Notes: generated by a model from the sequence alone, not told the origin. DNA of 64,000 nt from Meghimatium bilineatum (GCA_034231615.1 CM067315.1:9075915-9139914), one strand, 5' to 3'; positions 20,611 to 29,803 are shown, counted from the first letter of the stretch. A program made the numbers and translations.

Positions 20611-20809
20611 AAGAGTTCCCCAACGTTGGGCGCAACACCCCACCAGGGGAGGTTTGATTGTTCGGGGAGGGGGAATAAGAAAACAATTGTAAGTAATAAT
20701 TCCATTTTTGAATATAAAAAATATGTATGTTACATATTGGGGCATCCGAATTGTACACCGACTTAGGTGGGGAGCATGCACACACACACAAAAAGTTTGG
20801 GAAACACTG
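20611..20809. mobile_element. hAT-like MITE, diverged copy
   Basis: Right end gtttgggaaacactg and left end gttccccaacgttgggcg match the family at 38322-38532 and 49539-49753, as does the interior ttgattgttcggggagg and aaaatatgtatgttacat. The extreme left end has decayed and no clear duplication remains. Confidence 0.65.
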
Positions 20810-20825
20810 GTCTACAGTATGAGAC

Positions 20826-20991
20826 GAGACCTAATGGTAAATGGAAAATCAAGCCTTCTTAATGATTCATTTTACTTTTCCTGTGATTTTCATTGGTCAC
20901 TTCGATTATACTTTACGTGACAACCATTGAAAATCAAGGAAGTGTCAAATGAATCGTTAATAGGGCTTAATTTTCCATTTGTCGATAGGTC
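20826..20991. mobile_element. Palindromic CCAAT-type MITE, best complete short copy
   Basis: Left arm gacctaatggtaaatggaaa, atcaagcc, gtgattttcattggtcac; right arm gacaaccattgaaaatcaag, gggcttaattttccatttg, tcgataggtc. The whole 166 bp is a near-continuous palindrome. The element encodes nothing. Confidence 0.8.
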
Positions 20992-21039
20992 AGATATTGT
21001 AGGCGGTATATGCTTAACCTACCGAAGTAAAGTGTCTAG

Positions 21040-21310
21040 AACTTCAGAATGGATACATTGAACTGTGGTGTAACTAATAATAACAGTAAACACTTAAAGC
21101 GGCATGATGGTATCGAAATGGTGATTCTAGCGGGCAGAATGCCATACGAGAGAAGAAGAGGAAGACCAAGAAGACGATGGACCAGCAACATCGAAGAATG
21201 TATGTACATGTCTCTAGCCAATGCAGGCCTGTTTGCCCGAGACAGAGAGACGTTCAGAGTATCCACGACGTAGACAACGTTCTGGAAAGAATATGTCAAT
21301 TGATATATAA
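21040..21310 (+). mobile_element. LINE C-terminal fragment (family G)
   Basis: Encodes KHLKRHDGIEMVILAGRMPY, ERRRGRPRRRWTSNIEECMY, MSLANAGLFARDRETFRVST. The RGRPRRRW-I motif and final TFWKEYVN match the minus-strand LINE at 36780-37250. Start of coding is lost. Confidence 0.75.
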
Positions 21311-21364
21311 TGCCTAACTGACGACAGTCTATAGATATCAATAAACAATACCTTCTGCATTTGG

Positions 21365-21640
21365 TCTCAAACTCCCGCAGATTAGCATGATTTAGTCCGG
21401 AGAAAGGAAAGCATTCTTCTTCTTCTGCGGTCACTGATAACCAACATGAAAATTCATGTGATTTCCGCCGCGGAGCGTGAATCATGTTATGCTACTAGTT
21501 TCACGGCAGAGTTGCGTTATTTTGCGCTTTCCGGACCAGCACATCTGTTTTTGGTATGGAGTGCGTTATTTATGCTTTACAGCTTGGCTCGCATATTGCG
21601 TTTTTCGGCCTGGCACATCCGAGTTCAGCATATCTCGGTC
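21365..21640 (-). mobile_element. SINE B copy, decayed, possibly two pieces
   Basis: tctcaaactcccgcagatta, atttagtccggagaaaggaa, then ttcttcttcttctgcggtca, and further on ttgcgtttttcggcctggca, catccgagttcagcatatct. The order suggests one antisense copy with a rearranged tail, or two overlapping copies. Confidence 0.5.
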
Positions 21641-22690
21641 AGTGAGCTGCGTGAATGGTTAGAAAAATACTACTGAGTTTTCACTTTTCGCCTGTAGTAA
21701 TGTAAGGAAACTCTTGACTACTGTGCGTTTACAGCCAACTGATAAAAGTAACTAGGCATTCCCGTAGCGTGTTCTGGTATCTAGAGAAGTCCGTGCTATG
21801 ATCCCAGTACAAGCCGGAAAATACATTGAAGTTGTTCCCGGACAAGTAACAAAAGCTTCCAAGAATGTATACAGTTTGCTCTAGTTACCTGCCATCTGTA
21901 ACGGGGAAGTCAAGGTGAACTATATGGTCACACCAAGGTCGTTCCTGTCAAGATATTGTTCACTCCAGATATTTGACACACAAAATACTTCCTAGATACT
22001 CAAAAACACATACCAGTATCCTCACTCTAAAAAAAATGGGATGAAAAGGCGCAGAAGACTGACGTCACTGTACTCATGTATCACCATATGTACCCATCAT
22101 CTCTAAACTAAGCGGCATGCCGATAGTTTATAGCTGCAGCACAACTCATCCAACAGGAAAATGGTTAGGATCACAAGTGACACGCATAATAGCACCCAGA
22201 AATTGACGTTTCGACTAAAGACCTTTATCAAGAACACAATATAACACACGACGAGTAAGAAAGTAAGTGCTGTCCAAATTCACATATTAATCGCTAGACA
22301 AGATACATCGCGAAGTGTGAAACATAATGAAAACGCTGGAAGGATAGAGCTAGATGAAGCAAAACAGATTATTGATAATATCAAATTATATGGACGAAAC
22401 AAAACACAGAAACATAAAATAACATGACAGGACAACTACAAAATAAATGACGGGTGTTAATCGCAAAGGAGTGTAGTTTGCCAAACGTATGTATATACCG
22501 GTTCTCAAACTTGCGGATTCTCAAACCTCATACTTGCCTGTAGTTGACAGCAGAACATACATAAACAAACAAAAGTATGTACCAGAACACACCATCTGGA
22601 AAGAAAATATGGGGTTATTTATTCATATTCAGATTGAGGTGAAATGAATTCTAAATAAGAATGAACATTATAAAAGTGTACGACATAAGA
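21641..22690. other. Mostly unassigned; one PLE-like end motif
   Basis: At 22200-22240 the motif gacgtttcgactaaagacct followed by ttatcaagaacaca resembles the post-ORF region of Penelope-like and related elements (recalled, not searched). Other parts at 42005-42120 and 46440-46490 carry the reverse form. The remaining ~1 kb holds no gene I recognise. Confidence 0.4.
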
Positions 22691-22968
22691 CAGTTACTTT
22701 TAGTCATCTGGATCATAAATATCCTCAAGACATACGGATCCGAGTATATACAGATGGGTCAGCAGGGTATACAGTGAAAAACCGAGGAGCAGGATTATAT
22801 ATAAAGTACCCAAACAATATTACAGATATACAATTAAAGTACCAACGGGGAAATTCTGTCATAATTACGATGCAGAAAGCATGGCATTCAAGATGGCAAC
22901 AGAAGAACTGATGAGCACCAATCTGGGTCCACAGCATATAGTATTCCTGCCAGATCAGTACCCCAAGA
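22690..22968 (+). mobile_element. LINE fragment: RNase H domain
   Basis: Encodes IRVYTDGSAGYTVKNRGAGL, then CHNYDAESMAFKMATEELM and QHIVFLPDQ. YTDGSA is the first catalytic Asp motif of RNase H and the E in NYDAES the second catalytic position. This domain lies between RT and the zinc knuckle in Jockey/I-like LINEs, so it probably belongs with the 1366-1632 type. One internal frame change. Interrupted downstream by SINE B. Confidence 0.75.
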
Positions 22969-23248
22969 CGCCCGTGTGTTGCCAGGTCCCGAAAGGGGAG
23001 CAAAGAATAGCAACACTGCTTACCTTCCACGCATGTCGTAAAAGGCGACTAATGAGGTTATGGGATGGAGTTGGCTGTCCCATCCCATATAGGGTCAGTA
23101 ACCCAAAGCCATGCTGAAGTCGGATGTGTCAGGTCGAAAGGCGCAGATATCGCATCAATGCTGTAAACCATGACACAGTGCATTCCGTTCTCCGGACTAC
23201 GATTCTGCTAATCTGCAGGAGTTTGAAAACGAACGCAGAAGAAGAAGC
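22969..23248 (+). mobile_element. SINE B copy, full length
   Basis: gcccgtgtgttgccaggtcc to gagtttgaaaacgaacgcag and gaagaag; all SINE B blocks present in order. It lies right after the RNase H fragment. Confidence 0.9.
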
Positions 23249-23344
23249 ACTCCAGAAGAAGCGCTGCTGTCCAGAAAATTGCATGATCTGTAAATACTAC
23301 TGGTCGAACAAAGCAATCATCGTGAAGTACCTATGAAGTAGATT

Positions 23345-23540
23345 CTTGATTAGGAATAAGCGTCACAGCACTGGGGGCATTCCCATATATGCTCTGCTTG
23401 CCGTTCCGTCAGCCATCTAAAAGTGTATAAGCTCAGTGTCCCAGTCAGTTGCTGATTACGCGATCTTCTGATCTTTCCGGAGAGAGAGCACTTTCTCCCA
23501 TCGCCTCTAGTCACTCCCATTTCTACCATTCTCTTAATAT
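23345..23540 (-). mobile_element. Conserved dispersed repeat H, coding-like (LINE C-term?)
   Basis: Minus strand encodes RMVEMGVTRGDGRKCSLSGK, IRRSRNQQLTGTLSLYTFRW, LTERQAEHIWECPQCCDAYS and stop. The CxxC and H-x2-E-C arrangement resembles a LINE C-terminal knuckle. Copies at 28745-28925 and 44805-45020 are very similar, including at amino-acid level. Confidence 0.6.
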
Positions 23541-23560
23541 GTACATTGTTATATATACAT

Positions 23561-23565
<5 letters not shown>

Positions 23566-23634
<69 letters not shown>
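23566..23634. repeat. (TA)n microsatellite
   Basis: About 33 uninterrupted TA dinucleotides immediately beside repeat H. Generates open frames of alternating Ile/Tyr. Confidence 0.97.
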
Positions 23635-23637
<3 letters not shown>

Positions 23638-23779
23638 TGCGTGGTGCGTGTACACGACTTCCTCCTCGCCTTCTTGTAGGTTATCCATGACTGCTCTAAT
23701 CAATTAAAACCTGTCTCTTCTTATCTCGGTGTCGTTCCCCAAAGCTTTACCAGCAAACACATCGGCTATTTCGTTTAAT

Positions 23780-24075
23780 CTGACCCCAGACATTTAATAT
23801 GAAGAAAGAACTACTAAGAGAAATAAAGATCTGGCAAATGAAATACTTTGGACACATTAAAAGACATGACACCTTATTGAAGACCTTACTTGAGGGTAAA
23901 GTCAAAGGGAAGCGAGCAAGAGGTAGGCAGAGATACAAGTGGGAGAGTAACATCACACGATAGACATGTTACAGTCTAGTAGAGTGCACCACCAAGACAA
24001 GAGACAGGGGGTGTTGGAGATATGTTGCAGCCAACCTTCGTTGCGGAGACGGTACTTAATGATGATGATGATGAC
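23780..24075 (+). mobile_element. LINE 3' end (family F)
   Basis: Encodes MKKELLREIKIWQMKYFGHI, KRHDTLLKTLLEGKVKGKRA, RGRQRYKWESNITR, then continues out of frame (LVECTTKTRDRGC, AANLRCGDGT) to a (gat)n tail. This is the least damaged copy of a 3' end found five times here (also 18660, 31132, 38105, 50930). Confidence 0.8.
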
Positions 24076-24507
24076 CCCAGCATGACATGGACAGTAAATC
24101 CATGTAATGCTCTGCGCGTTGTCGAGAAGAGTGACCCATACAGAAGTAGATACCATCGCATTGTAGAATACCTGGAAGCGAGAAAGCAGATGGTCTGTCT
24201 GAGGAGGGGGCTGCTCAACCAGATGTGCTAATAACGTACTATTTGAAGAAACAGATGATCACTTAAACTGCCAACACCAGATGACTACATAATTATGAAC
24301 AGATCAGAGGTTGGTTGCTGATCCAGCAGTCTATGGGCTCATGGCCTGTAACCCAATGCCATTAAAATGGCATATTGCTGGGAAATCTGTGGATTTTCGA
24401 CCTGTATAGAAGAGACAAAACTTTAGAAAAGACAATTGTATAAGTACATTCCAGGCAAACGAATGAAGAAGATGCGACCGTGAGGTTTGGGAGATTAAGA
24501 TGACTTT
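24076..24507. other. No recognisable feature
   Basis: Unique-looking sequence between a LINE end and a SINE B; no motif found. Confidence 0.5.
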
Positions 24508-24640
24508 CCCTGAAGTCGGATGCGTCCAGCCGAGGAGTTCATATATCGCAGCTAAGCTGTAAACAATGACACACTACTTACCGTTCTCTGGACTACATTC
24601 TACTAATCTGTAAAAGTTTCAGAACGAACCCAGATGTAGA
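24508..24640 (+). mobile_element. SINE B 3' half, decayed
   Basis: tgaagtcggatgcgtccagc, atatcgcagctaagctgtaa, ctctggactacattctacta, gtttcagaacgaaccc. The 320 bp that follow show nothing. Confidence 0.65.
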
Positions 24641-24959
24641 AACCAGTTATATTATCTTCCATGCCCATTATTAGCGCAATAGAAACTATCATGGCATGTT
24701 TTAATAATTTACTTTATCATATCAAATCACTCTACGAACACTGAGCGCAGTTTACCGTTTAGCATCAACTATGCTCAATGCAAATCTACGATGAAATGGT
24801 GTTTTGTCAAAGTAAATAACACGTTTCTAAAACTAACAAATAACAGACGAGTCCCTCATCTGACGCGCACCTCTTCTGGGGCAACAAACACAGATTACAT
24901 TAGAATGATCTGAAATAGTACAAATCGATTATATCATATGGTTACTGCAAATCCTTCTT

Positions 24960-25100
24960 TAATTATAGATCCCGCCAACTAATTACAGAGTCATTCAAAT
25001 TGGATGTTCGAACTTTTCTTTATCTGGCGACACAAAGTTACATAAAGCGACCAATGAAAATCACGGATTCGTCGTTTCAGCCAAGATGAATGAGGCAGTG
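24960..25100. mobile_element. Palindromic CCAAT-type MITE, one arm
   Basis: gcgaccaatgaaaatcacgg with gtcgtttcagccaagatg; the opposite arm is barely recognisable. Confidence 0.4.
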
Positions 25101-25744
25101 TCTGAATAGTTGACAGGTGTTGTGTTTGTGGGATGGACTTGCGTAATGCAAATAGAAATGATTGCTGATACAGACGGATAGAAAACATGAGACTGCCATA
25201 CTCCATATCGTGTTTGGTTAATCATGAATAATAATTGATTATTCAATTACAATCAGGAACATTGATAGAATAACAATAACAAGGATTCGGTAATACGGAG
25301 TGTATTGTGTTATGAGGAAGTGATTGTTATTATGGGAATCGCTACTTTCAATAGTAAAACAATGAAAAATTGTATTTTTTGGACACGTAGGCCTAAGCTA
25401 ACTTGATTCATTGTCGTAAACGTGCATGGTTTGGACATATAAGCCAACATGATTCATTGTCGTAAACGTGCGAGCCTGTAGTGTGGGGGTCGAAAACTAG
25501 AGATAATTTAGTTTGGGCCACCGGAGGCAACTGAAGCTGGACCTGAAAATTCAATAAATATATGGCCGTATTTCATAGCACCATAAATTTATATTAAGTA
25601 ACAATCTTAATAATAATAACTACACAAACTTCTCTCCAAAGAGAAGCAGTTCAAACCATCACGTTACGGGTGAGTTAATTAAATGCTTGAGTAAATATTG
25701 CGGGAATTTTTTGTGACATTTTTGTATGGCCCGTAATAATATAA
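25101..25744. other. Unassigned, contains a 54-bp duplication
   Basis: Near 25380-25470 gattcattgtcgtaaacgtg occurs twice about 54 bp apart. Otherwise AT-rich with no gene. Confidence 0.5.
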
Positions 25745-25855
25745 ATATACAAATGGCTCAAGAAATATATTATAAATTTACAAATGGTCCTCGAATGATA
25801 TTAGAAATTTACAAATGACCAATGAATTATATAAATTTACAAATGGCCTTTGGCA
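25745..25855. repeat. Short tandem array, about 30-37 bp, 3-4 copies
   Basis: Diverged units around ataaatttacaaatggcc, with spacer variants. AT-rich. Confidence 0.6.
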
Positions 25856-26039
25856 AACAAAAACAAAAAAATGGTTCACTGCTTCTGCTGGAAAAAGTCG
25901 AAGTTAGACGATGCAGAGGAAAATAAAATGTGATGGGCGGAATACAGCAATATTTTTTCTAGTCTTCTGAATCACGGAAGATTGAACTCGGTAGATGATT
26001 GTCTGTTGATGCATCCAATACTTTTCCCGAAATTATACA

Positions 26040-26200
26040 GTACTGCTGGTTTATGGGGAGTCCTCCTTCAAAGTGACGCTTTGACTTCCCGTGAGTTTCA
26101 TTTGTCACCATGTCGATAACCAATGAAATCACAGGAGACGTCAAATGCATCATGTCAGGATGAATCGTAACTAAGACAACATAATATGGCTACGTCAATG
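26040..26200. mobile_element. Palindromic CCAAT-type MITE, diverged
   Basis: gactttgacttcccgtgag-like left arm (near 26077), then gataaccaatgaaatcacag and gacgtcaaatgcatcatg. Confidence 0.5.
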
Positions 26201-26274
26201 GCTACGGTAGTACCCCTTCTCGACCCACGGGTGACAGATCGGCGGTATACAGGACCTGTTCGCTAAATTAAGTT

Positions 26275-26440
26275 GCACCCCATTCGTTAGGTGTTGTGAT
26301 TATTGTTTTGATTTCAATTGGTTACTATTTACGTATATACTTGGAATCGTATGCCAAAAATAGCCAAGGTGATTCCAAGTATATAAATAGTAACCAAACG
26401 AAATCCAAACAAGGCCAGTTCGGTCACGTGACAATTCTAG
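26275..26440. mobile_element. Palindromic CCAAT-type MITE with intact hairpin core
   Basis: tttcaattggttactattta, ttggaatcgtatgccaaaa, then agccaaggtgattccaagta and tataaatagtaaccaaacga. The two arms pair over about 35 bp around a ccaaaaatagcc centre. Confidence 0.7.
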
Positions 26441-26482
26441 ATAACAGGTCTTACTGGAAACGGTCGTTTTTATACCCTAATA

Positions 26483-26675
26483 CAGGGCTATTCAATTGGC
26501 GGCCCGCGGAGGCATAGTAAGTAGTCCGCGGATCATTGCTAAAACAGTGAAATAAAGTTATAAAAAACTAAATGTATAAAATCATTCAATATGATTTTTT
26601 TTTTATAAATCTGGCCCGTGATGATCCCCATTTTCTACATTTTAACCCCCGAGTAAATATAGTTAAATAGCCCTG
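26483..26675. mobile_element. hAT-like MITE, perfect 8-bp duplication
   Basis: 193 bp. Left end cagggctattcaattggcgg, right end gttaaatagccctg, giving an inverted repeat starting CAGGGCTATT. The duplication ccctaata at 26475-26482 and 26676-26683 is perfect. The subterminal ggcggcccgcgg is typical of one hAT lineage. No coding capacity. Confidence 0.9.
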
Positions 26676-26841
26676 CCCTAATATGAGCGTTGTGTTCTTC
26701 CCGCCAATTTTCGACGAGATTTTCTATAGACAATTTGTGTGTGTCTAGTAGGTTGCCAGTGCTTACTAAACAGTTCAACAGCTTAACAACATGGTGATGA
26801 TTATGAACGTGATACGAAGCCCCTCCCCCCCTCTCAGGAAT

Positions 26842-27118
26842 GTCTTCTACATACGTTCTCAAACTCTTGTGCAAATTAGCAGAATGTAGTCCGGAGAGCA
26901 GAATGCGTTGCCATGGTTTACAGCTTAGCTATATTATCTTCATATTTCGCCCTGACACATCCGACTTCAGCATGCCCTATGGTAGACTTTGGTCCTCCAT
27001 GGAATGCTGCAGACAGGTTCACCCCACAGACCTTCCTAGTCGCCTTTTACGACATGCTTGACAGGTAACAGTATTACTATTCTTTCCTCGCTTTTTTGCT
27101 CCGGTCAACACACGGGCT
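26842..27118 (-). mobile_element. SINE B copy
   Basis: Antisense: cgttctcaaactcttgtgca, ggagagcagaatgcgttgcc, cacatccgacttcagcatgc, gtcgccttttacgacatgct, and head caacacacgggc. The tail is short. Confidence 0.8.
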
Positions 27119-27199
27119 TTATTATTAAAGTTAGAAAGCTCCCACCGCTTTTCAGACATATTATCAGAGAACAACACAACTAATAAATGCCGTCAGCCT

Positions 27200-27361
27200 A
27201 TGGACCGAGCGGACATGCGCATTGCTCTTCGTGAGTCAGAGTCAGAACGGTCAGAGTCAGAGGATTTTAAGATGAATGAGCATGATTCAATAGCGAGAAT
27301 GCGCAAATTGGAAGTGAAGATGGGCGTGGCTCGTAGAGAACATCTGAAAAAAGATTTTTAA
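27200..27361 (+). CDS. Small charged ORF, 53 codons, unrecognised
   Basis: Open from ATG at 27200: MDRADMRIALRESESERSES, EDFKMNEHDSIARMRKLE, VKMGVARREHLKKDF then TAA. Codon use and composition (Glu/Arg/Ser-rich, likely helical) look more protein-like than the AT-rich surroundings, and it is too short for a standard ORF cut-off. It could be a fragment of a transposon protein or a host exon; no splice sites are obvious. It lies between a SINE B and a LINE end. Confidence 0.3.
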   Translation: MDRADMRIALRESESERSESEDFKMNEHDSIARMRKLEVKMGVARREHLKKDF

Positions 27362-27469
27362 AAGAGCAGTGAACCAACATAGAACATGAACCATCAGCCG
27401 TTATACCCTGAGGGATTTACTGAAGCGTAGATCAAAGCACATATGGACGTGTTCGACAAACTAATCTAA

Positions 27470-27690
27470 ACAGACTGAGAAGTCACATGTTCCAAAAACA
27501 AACTGAAGATTGGCGAGTGAGACCTATGCAACTGTGGACTTAGCCCAGAGACTGCAGAACACATTCTTCATGCCTGTCAACTCTACCAAGAAGAGAGGGA
27601 GAAAATATGGCCTACTGAGACAGCACTGCTTCCATAATTGAGGGGTTCCATGGATGACCTGAAGCGAATCACACAATTCATTGAAGCTAT
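27470..27690 (+). mobile_element. LINE C-terminal fragment (zinc knuckle)
   Basis: Encodes KLKIGE, CNCGLSPETAEHILHACQLY, QEEREKIWPTETALLP, LRGSMDDLKRITQFIEAIGA. This C-x-C...H-x4-C knuckle and WPTE motif match the family of 1366-1632. Its last codons are the first unit of the array that follows; the LINE 3' end resumes after the array as gaacgatgaagaagaagaa. Confidence 0.8.
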
Positions 27691-27980
27691 TGGTGCTGTA
27701 ACCTGATATCTGACTGAAGCTATTGGCGCTGTAACCTGATATCTGACTGAAGCTATTGGCGCTGTAACCTGATATCTGACTGAAGCTATTGGCGCTGTAA
27801 CCTGATATCTGACTGAAGCTATTGGCGCTGTAACCTGATATCTGACTGAAGCTATTGGCGCTGTAACCTGATATCTGACTGAAGCTATTGGCGCTGTAAC
27901 CTGATATCTGACTGAAGCTATTGGCGCTGTAACCTGATATCTGACTGAAGCTATTGGCGCTGTAACCTGATATCTGACTG
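27683..27980. repeat. Minisatellite, 33 bp, 9 copies, made from a LINE 3' end
   Basis: Unit gaagctattggcgctgtaac plus ctgatatctgact. All nine units are identical apart from one substitution (ggtgc) in the first. The unit is the end of LINE ORF2 (EAIGAVT and stop) plus its first 3'-UTR bases. A copy with one unit only lies at 32465-32590. Confidence 0.95.
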
Positions 27981-28040
27981 AAGAACGATGAAGAAGAAGA
28001 ACAAACTAATAAATAAGAAAAACAACAACAACTAGCTTAC

Positions 28041-28159
28041 CTTTTCTTGTCACCGTTGTCCTGGCTTAGACTCGTCGTACATTTCAACCTCTGGGGTGGC
28101 CTCTTCCTCTCTGTACCAAGTATCTTGACTAGCACGTTTTTCATTGTTCTTTCAAACAT
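28041..28159 (-). CDS. Possible 5' exon of the SGK3-like gene
   Basis: On the minus strand an ATG at 28159 follows an in-frame TAG and opens 39 codons ending DNGDKKR at a strong donor (aaaaggtaagc; exon edge 28041). DKKR at a phase-2 junction is where SGK3 proteins have KKR just before the PX domain (KKRFTVYKV, recalled). The body (MFERTMKNVLVKILGTERKR) matches nothing I know, and another frame (REEEATPEVEMYDESKPGQR) also looks protein-like. The intervening PX exon(s) between 10416 and 28040 were not found. Confidence 0.3.
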
Positions 28160-28740
28160 CTACAGACCTTGAAACCACACTTAGAATATTTTTCCCTTCT
28201 TGTATCCAGTTACTCCATCAAAGTCTTGGTACACTTTTATACACTCGCGTTAGGAATGAATCCTGAATTAGAAAACCAGGCTCAGTGATATTTACGTAAT
28301 CATCTTCAACCATAGGCGATATCACAACAATCACGTGCCTTGACGAGTCCCACTCACGTTTCTGGGGAAAGAAAAATTCAAGATGAATTGTTAGAAACAA
28401 AAATTTCAATAAAATATAAGCTCTCTGTAATTGAATTTCGATGTAATTGTTAAAGATAGTTATAAAAACCGGCAGAAAGAAATCGAATCAAATGTTACAT
28501 TTCTTTAGCCAAGAACGTCTAAAGAAATATTAATACGGACTGGTCACAATCTTGGAGATTTGTCAGGACAGTGCAGATCGAGATGGAATACGAATTTATT
28601 GCATAAGACAAGTATCTGGGACCATTAATTCTCGGTGCTCACAGCCAAAATACTGTCGCAGTGACAGTTAAGACAGCAGCTGGCCTAGATTGCCAGACGT
28701 CATATCACAAAGCTTATTACCACAGAAGTTAGTCTATTGA
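28160..28740. other. No recognisable gene
   Basis: A 63-codon minus frame (28218-28409) is preceded by a good acceptor-like tract (tttttctttccccag) but its product matches nothing I know. AT-rich otherwise. Confidence 0.4.
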
Positions 28741-28744
28741 CGGT

Positions 28745-28925
28745 AGCACAACGTTAGAGAGCAGCGTGAAATTGCTCCCTCTCCGGAAAAATCAAAAGAA
28801 CGCGTAATCAGCAACTGACTGGGACACTGAGCGTATACACTTTTAGATGGATGACGGAACGGCAAGCAGAGCATATATGGGAATGCCCCCAGTGTTGTGA
28901 CGCTTGTTCCTAATCATGAATCAAA
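28745..28925 (+). mobile_element. Dispersed repeat H, second copy
   Basis: Encodes NQQLTGTLS, YTFRWMTERQAEHIWECPQC and CDACS, like 23345-23540 on the opposite strand. The first part (gttagagagcagcgtg) is also shared with repeat D near 38750 and 47375. Confidence 0.6.
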
Positions 28926-29519
28926 AGCACTAAATTGTGACCACCCGAAAACACGAGAATAGTCACACGACACACACACACACACACAAAGGAACGAATA
29001 ACGGCTTAATTGTGCGAACATGTCTTCTATACTGTCGAAGGTATTGGATTAGAACCGCTAGCAATAGATTATATGGAAAAGAAGTTATGGTTCTTGTTTG
29101 GAATCAGTGACCCCGATGTGATTATTTCCCTTGGAAATATCAGTTTTAATTTCTCCTGTATTAATTAAAATATAAATTTATTTAGGTTTATTCAGTAAAA
29201 CAAAACGTTTTCTAATCCAACCCCTAAAAAATTAATAGTTAAATTAATTAATATTAATTAGTAAACATTGACAAGGGGAATAGTCAACTTAATAATAATA
29301 TTGGGGGACACGAGTTCCAAGCAAGAACCGACTAGAGTAGTCGAGACTAAATAAAAATGTTTACATAAAGTCTGAAAATAGTTATGACAGAATTGAAAAA
29401 GTCTTACGGAGATTAGGGATGATATGGACAAACACCAGGTTACGGAGATTATGGATAATATGGACAAACAGCAGATTACAAATTACTATACAAAACAATG
29501 CCAATAAAAATAAAATACA
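28926..29519. other. No recognisable gene
   Basis: Short (CA)n at 28971-28986 and a 30-bp duplicated ggttacggagatta segment near 29405-29465. AT-rich. Confidence 0.5.
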
Positions 29520-29652
29520 AGCTGAAGTAGGATGTGTCATATAGAAGGCGCAGATATCGCAGTAAATCTGTAAACCTTAATACAGCGCATTCCATTCTCC
29601 GGACTACATCCTGTTAATCTGCAAGAGTTTGAGAACGAAGAGGAAGAAATAA
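29520..29652 (+). mobile_element. SINE B 3' half
   Basis: ctgaagtaggatgtgtcata, aaggcgcagatatcgcagta, ctccggactacatcctgtta, gagtttgagaacgaag. Lies 35 bp before the hairpin at 29687. Confidence 0.75.
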
Positions 29653-29686
29653 AACACATGACAGAATATAAAAAGAACACAAAAAT

Positions 29687-29803
29687 AATCGCTTTGCAAC
29701 ACAAGTAAACAGGTTTTCTGTGCTTGACCAACAACATCCCCCACTTTTGGGGATGTGGTTGGTCATGTACGGAAAACCTGTTTACTAGTGTTGCAAAGCG
29801 ATT
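29687..29803. ncRNA. Long miRNA-precursor-like hairpin (candidate)
   Basis: Left arm aatcgctttgcaacacaagt, aaacaggttttctgtgcttg, accaacaacatcccc pairs with ggggatgtggttggtcatgt, acggaaaacctgtttactag, tgttgcaaagcgatt around a 7-nt loop cactttt. Arms of about 55 bp with only about 5 mismatches. The geometry fits a pre-miRNA or hairpin siRNA source equally well as a small fold-back transposon. No similar copy noticed elsewhere in the window. Confidence 0.4.

Noticed and set aside
22690-22968. RNase H domain as evidence for an LTR retrotransposon or retrovirus
   Set aside because: The associated motifs and neighbouring knuckle fragments fit RNase H-bearing LINEs; no LTRs, protease, integrase or capsid seen anywhere in the window.
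28041-28142. Alternative frame REEEATPEVEMYDESKPGQR in the candidate 5' exon
   Set aside because: It hits a TGA 12 bases before the strong donor; the ATG-initiated frame ending DKKR was preferred, with low confidence.
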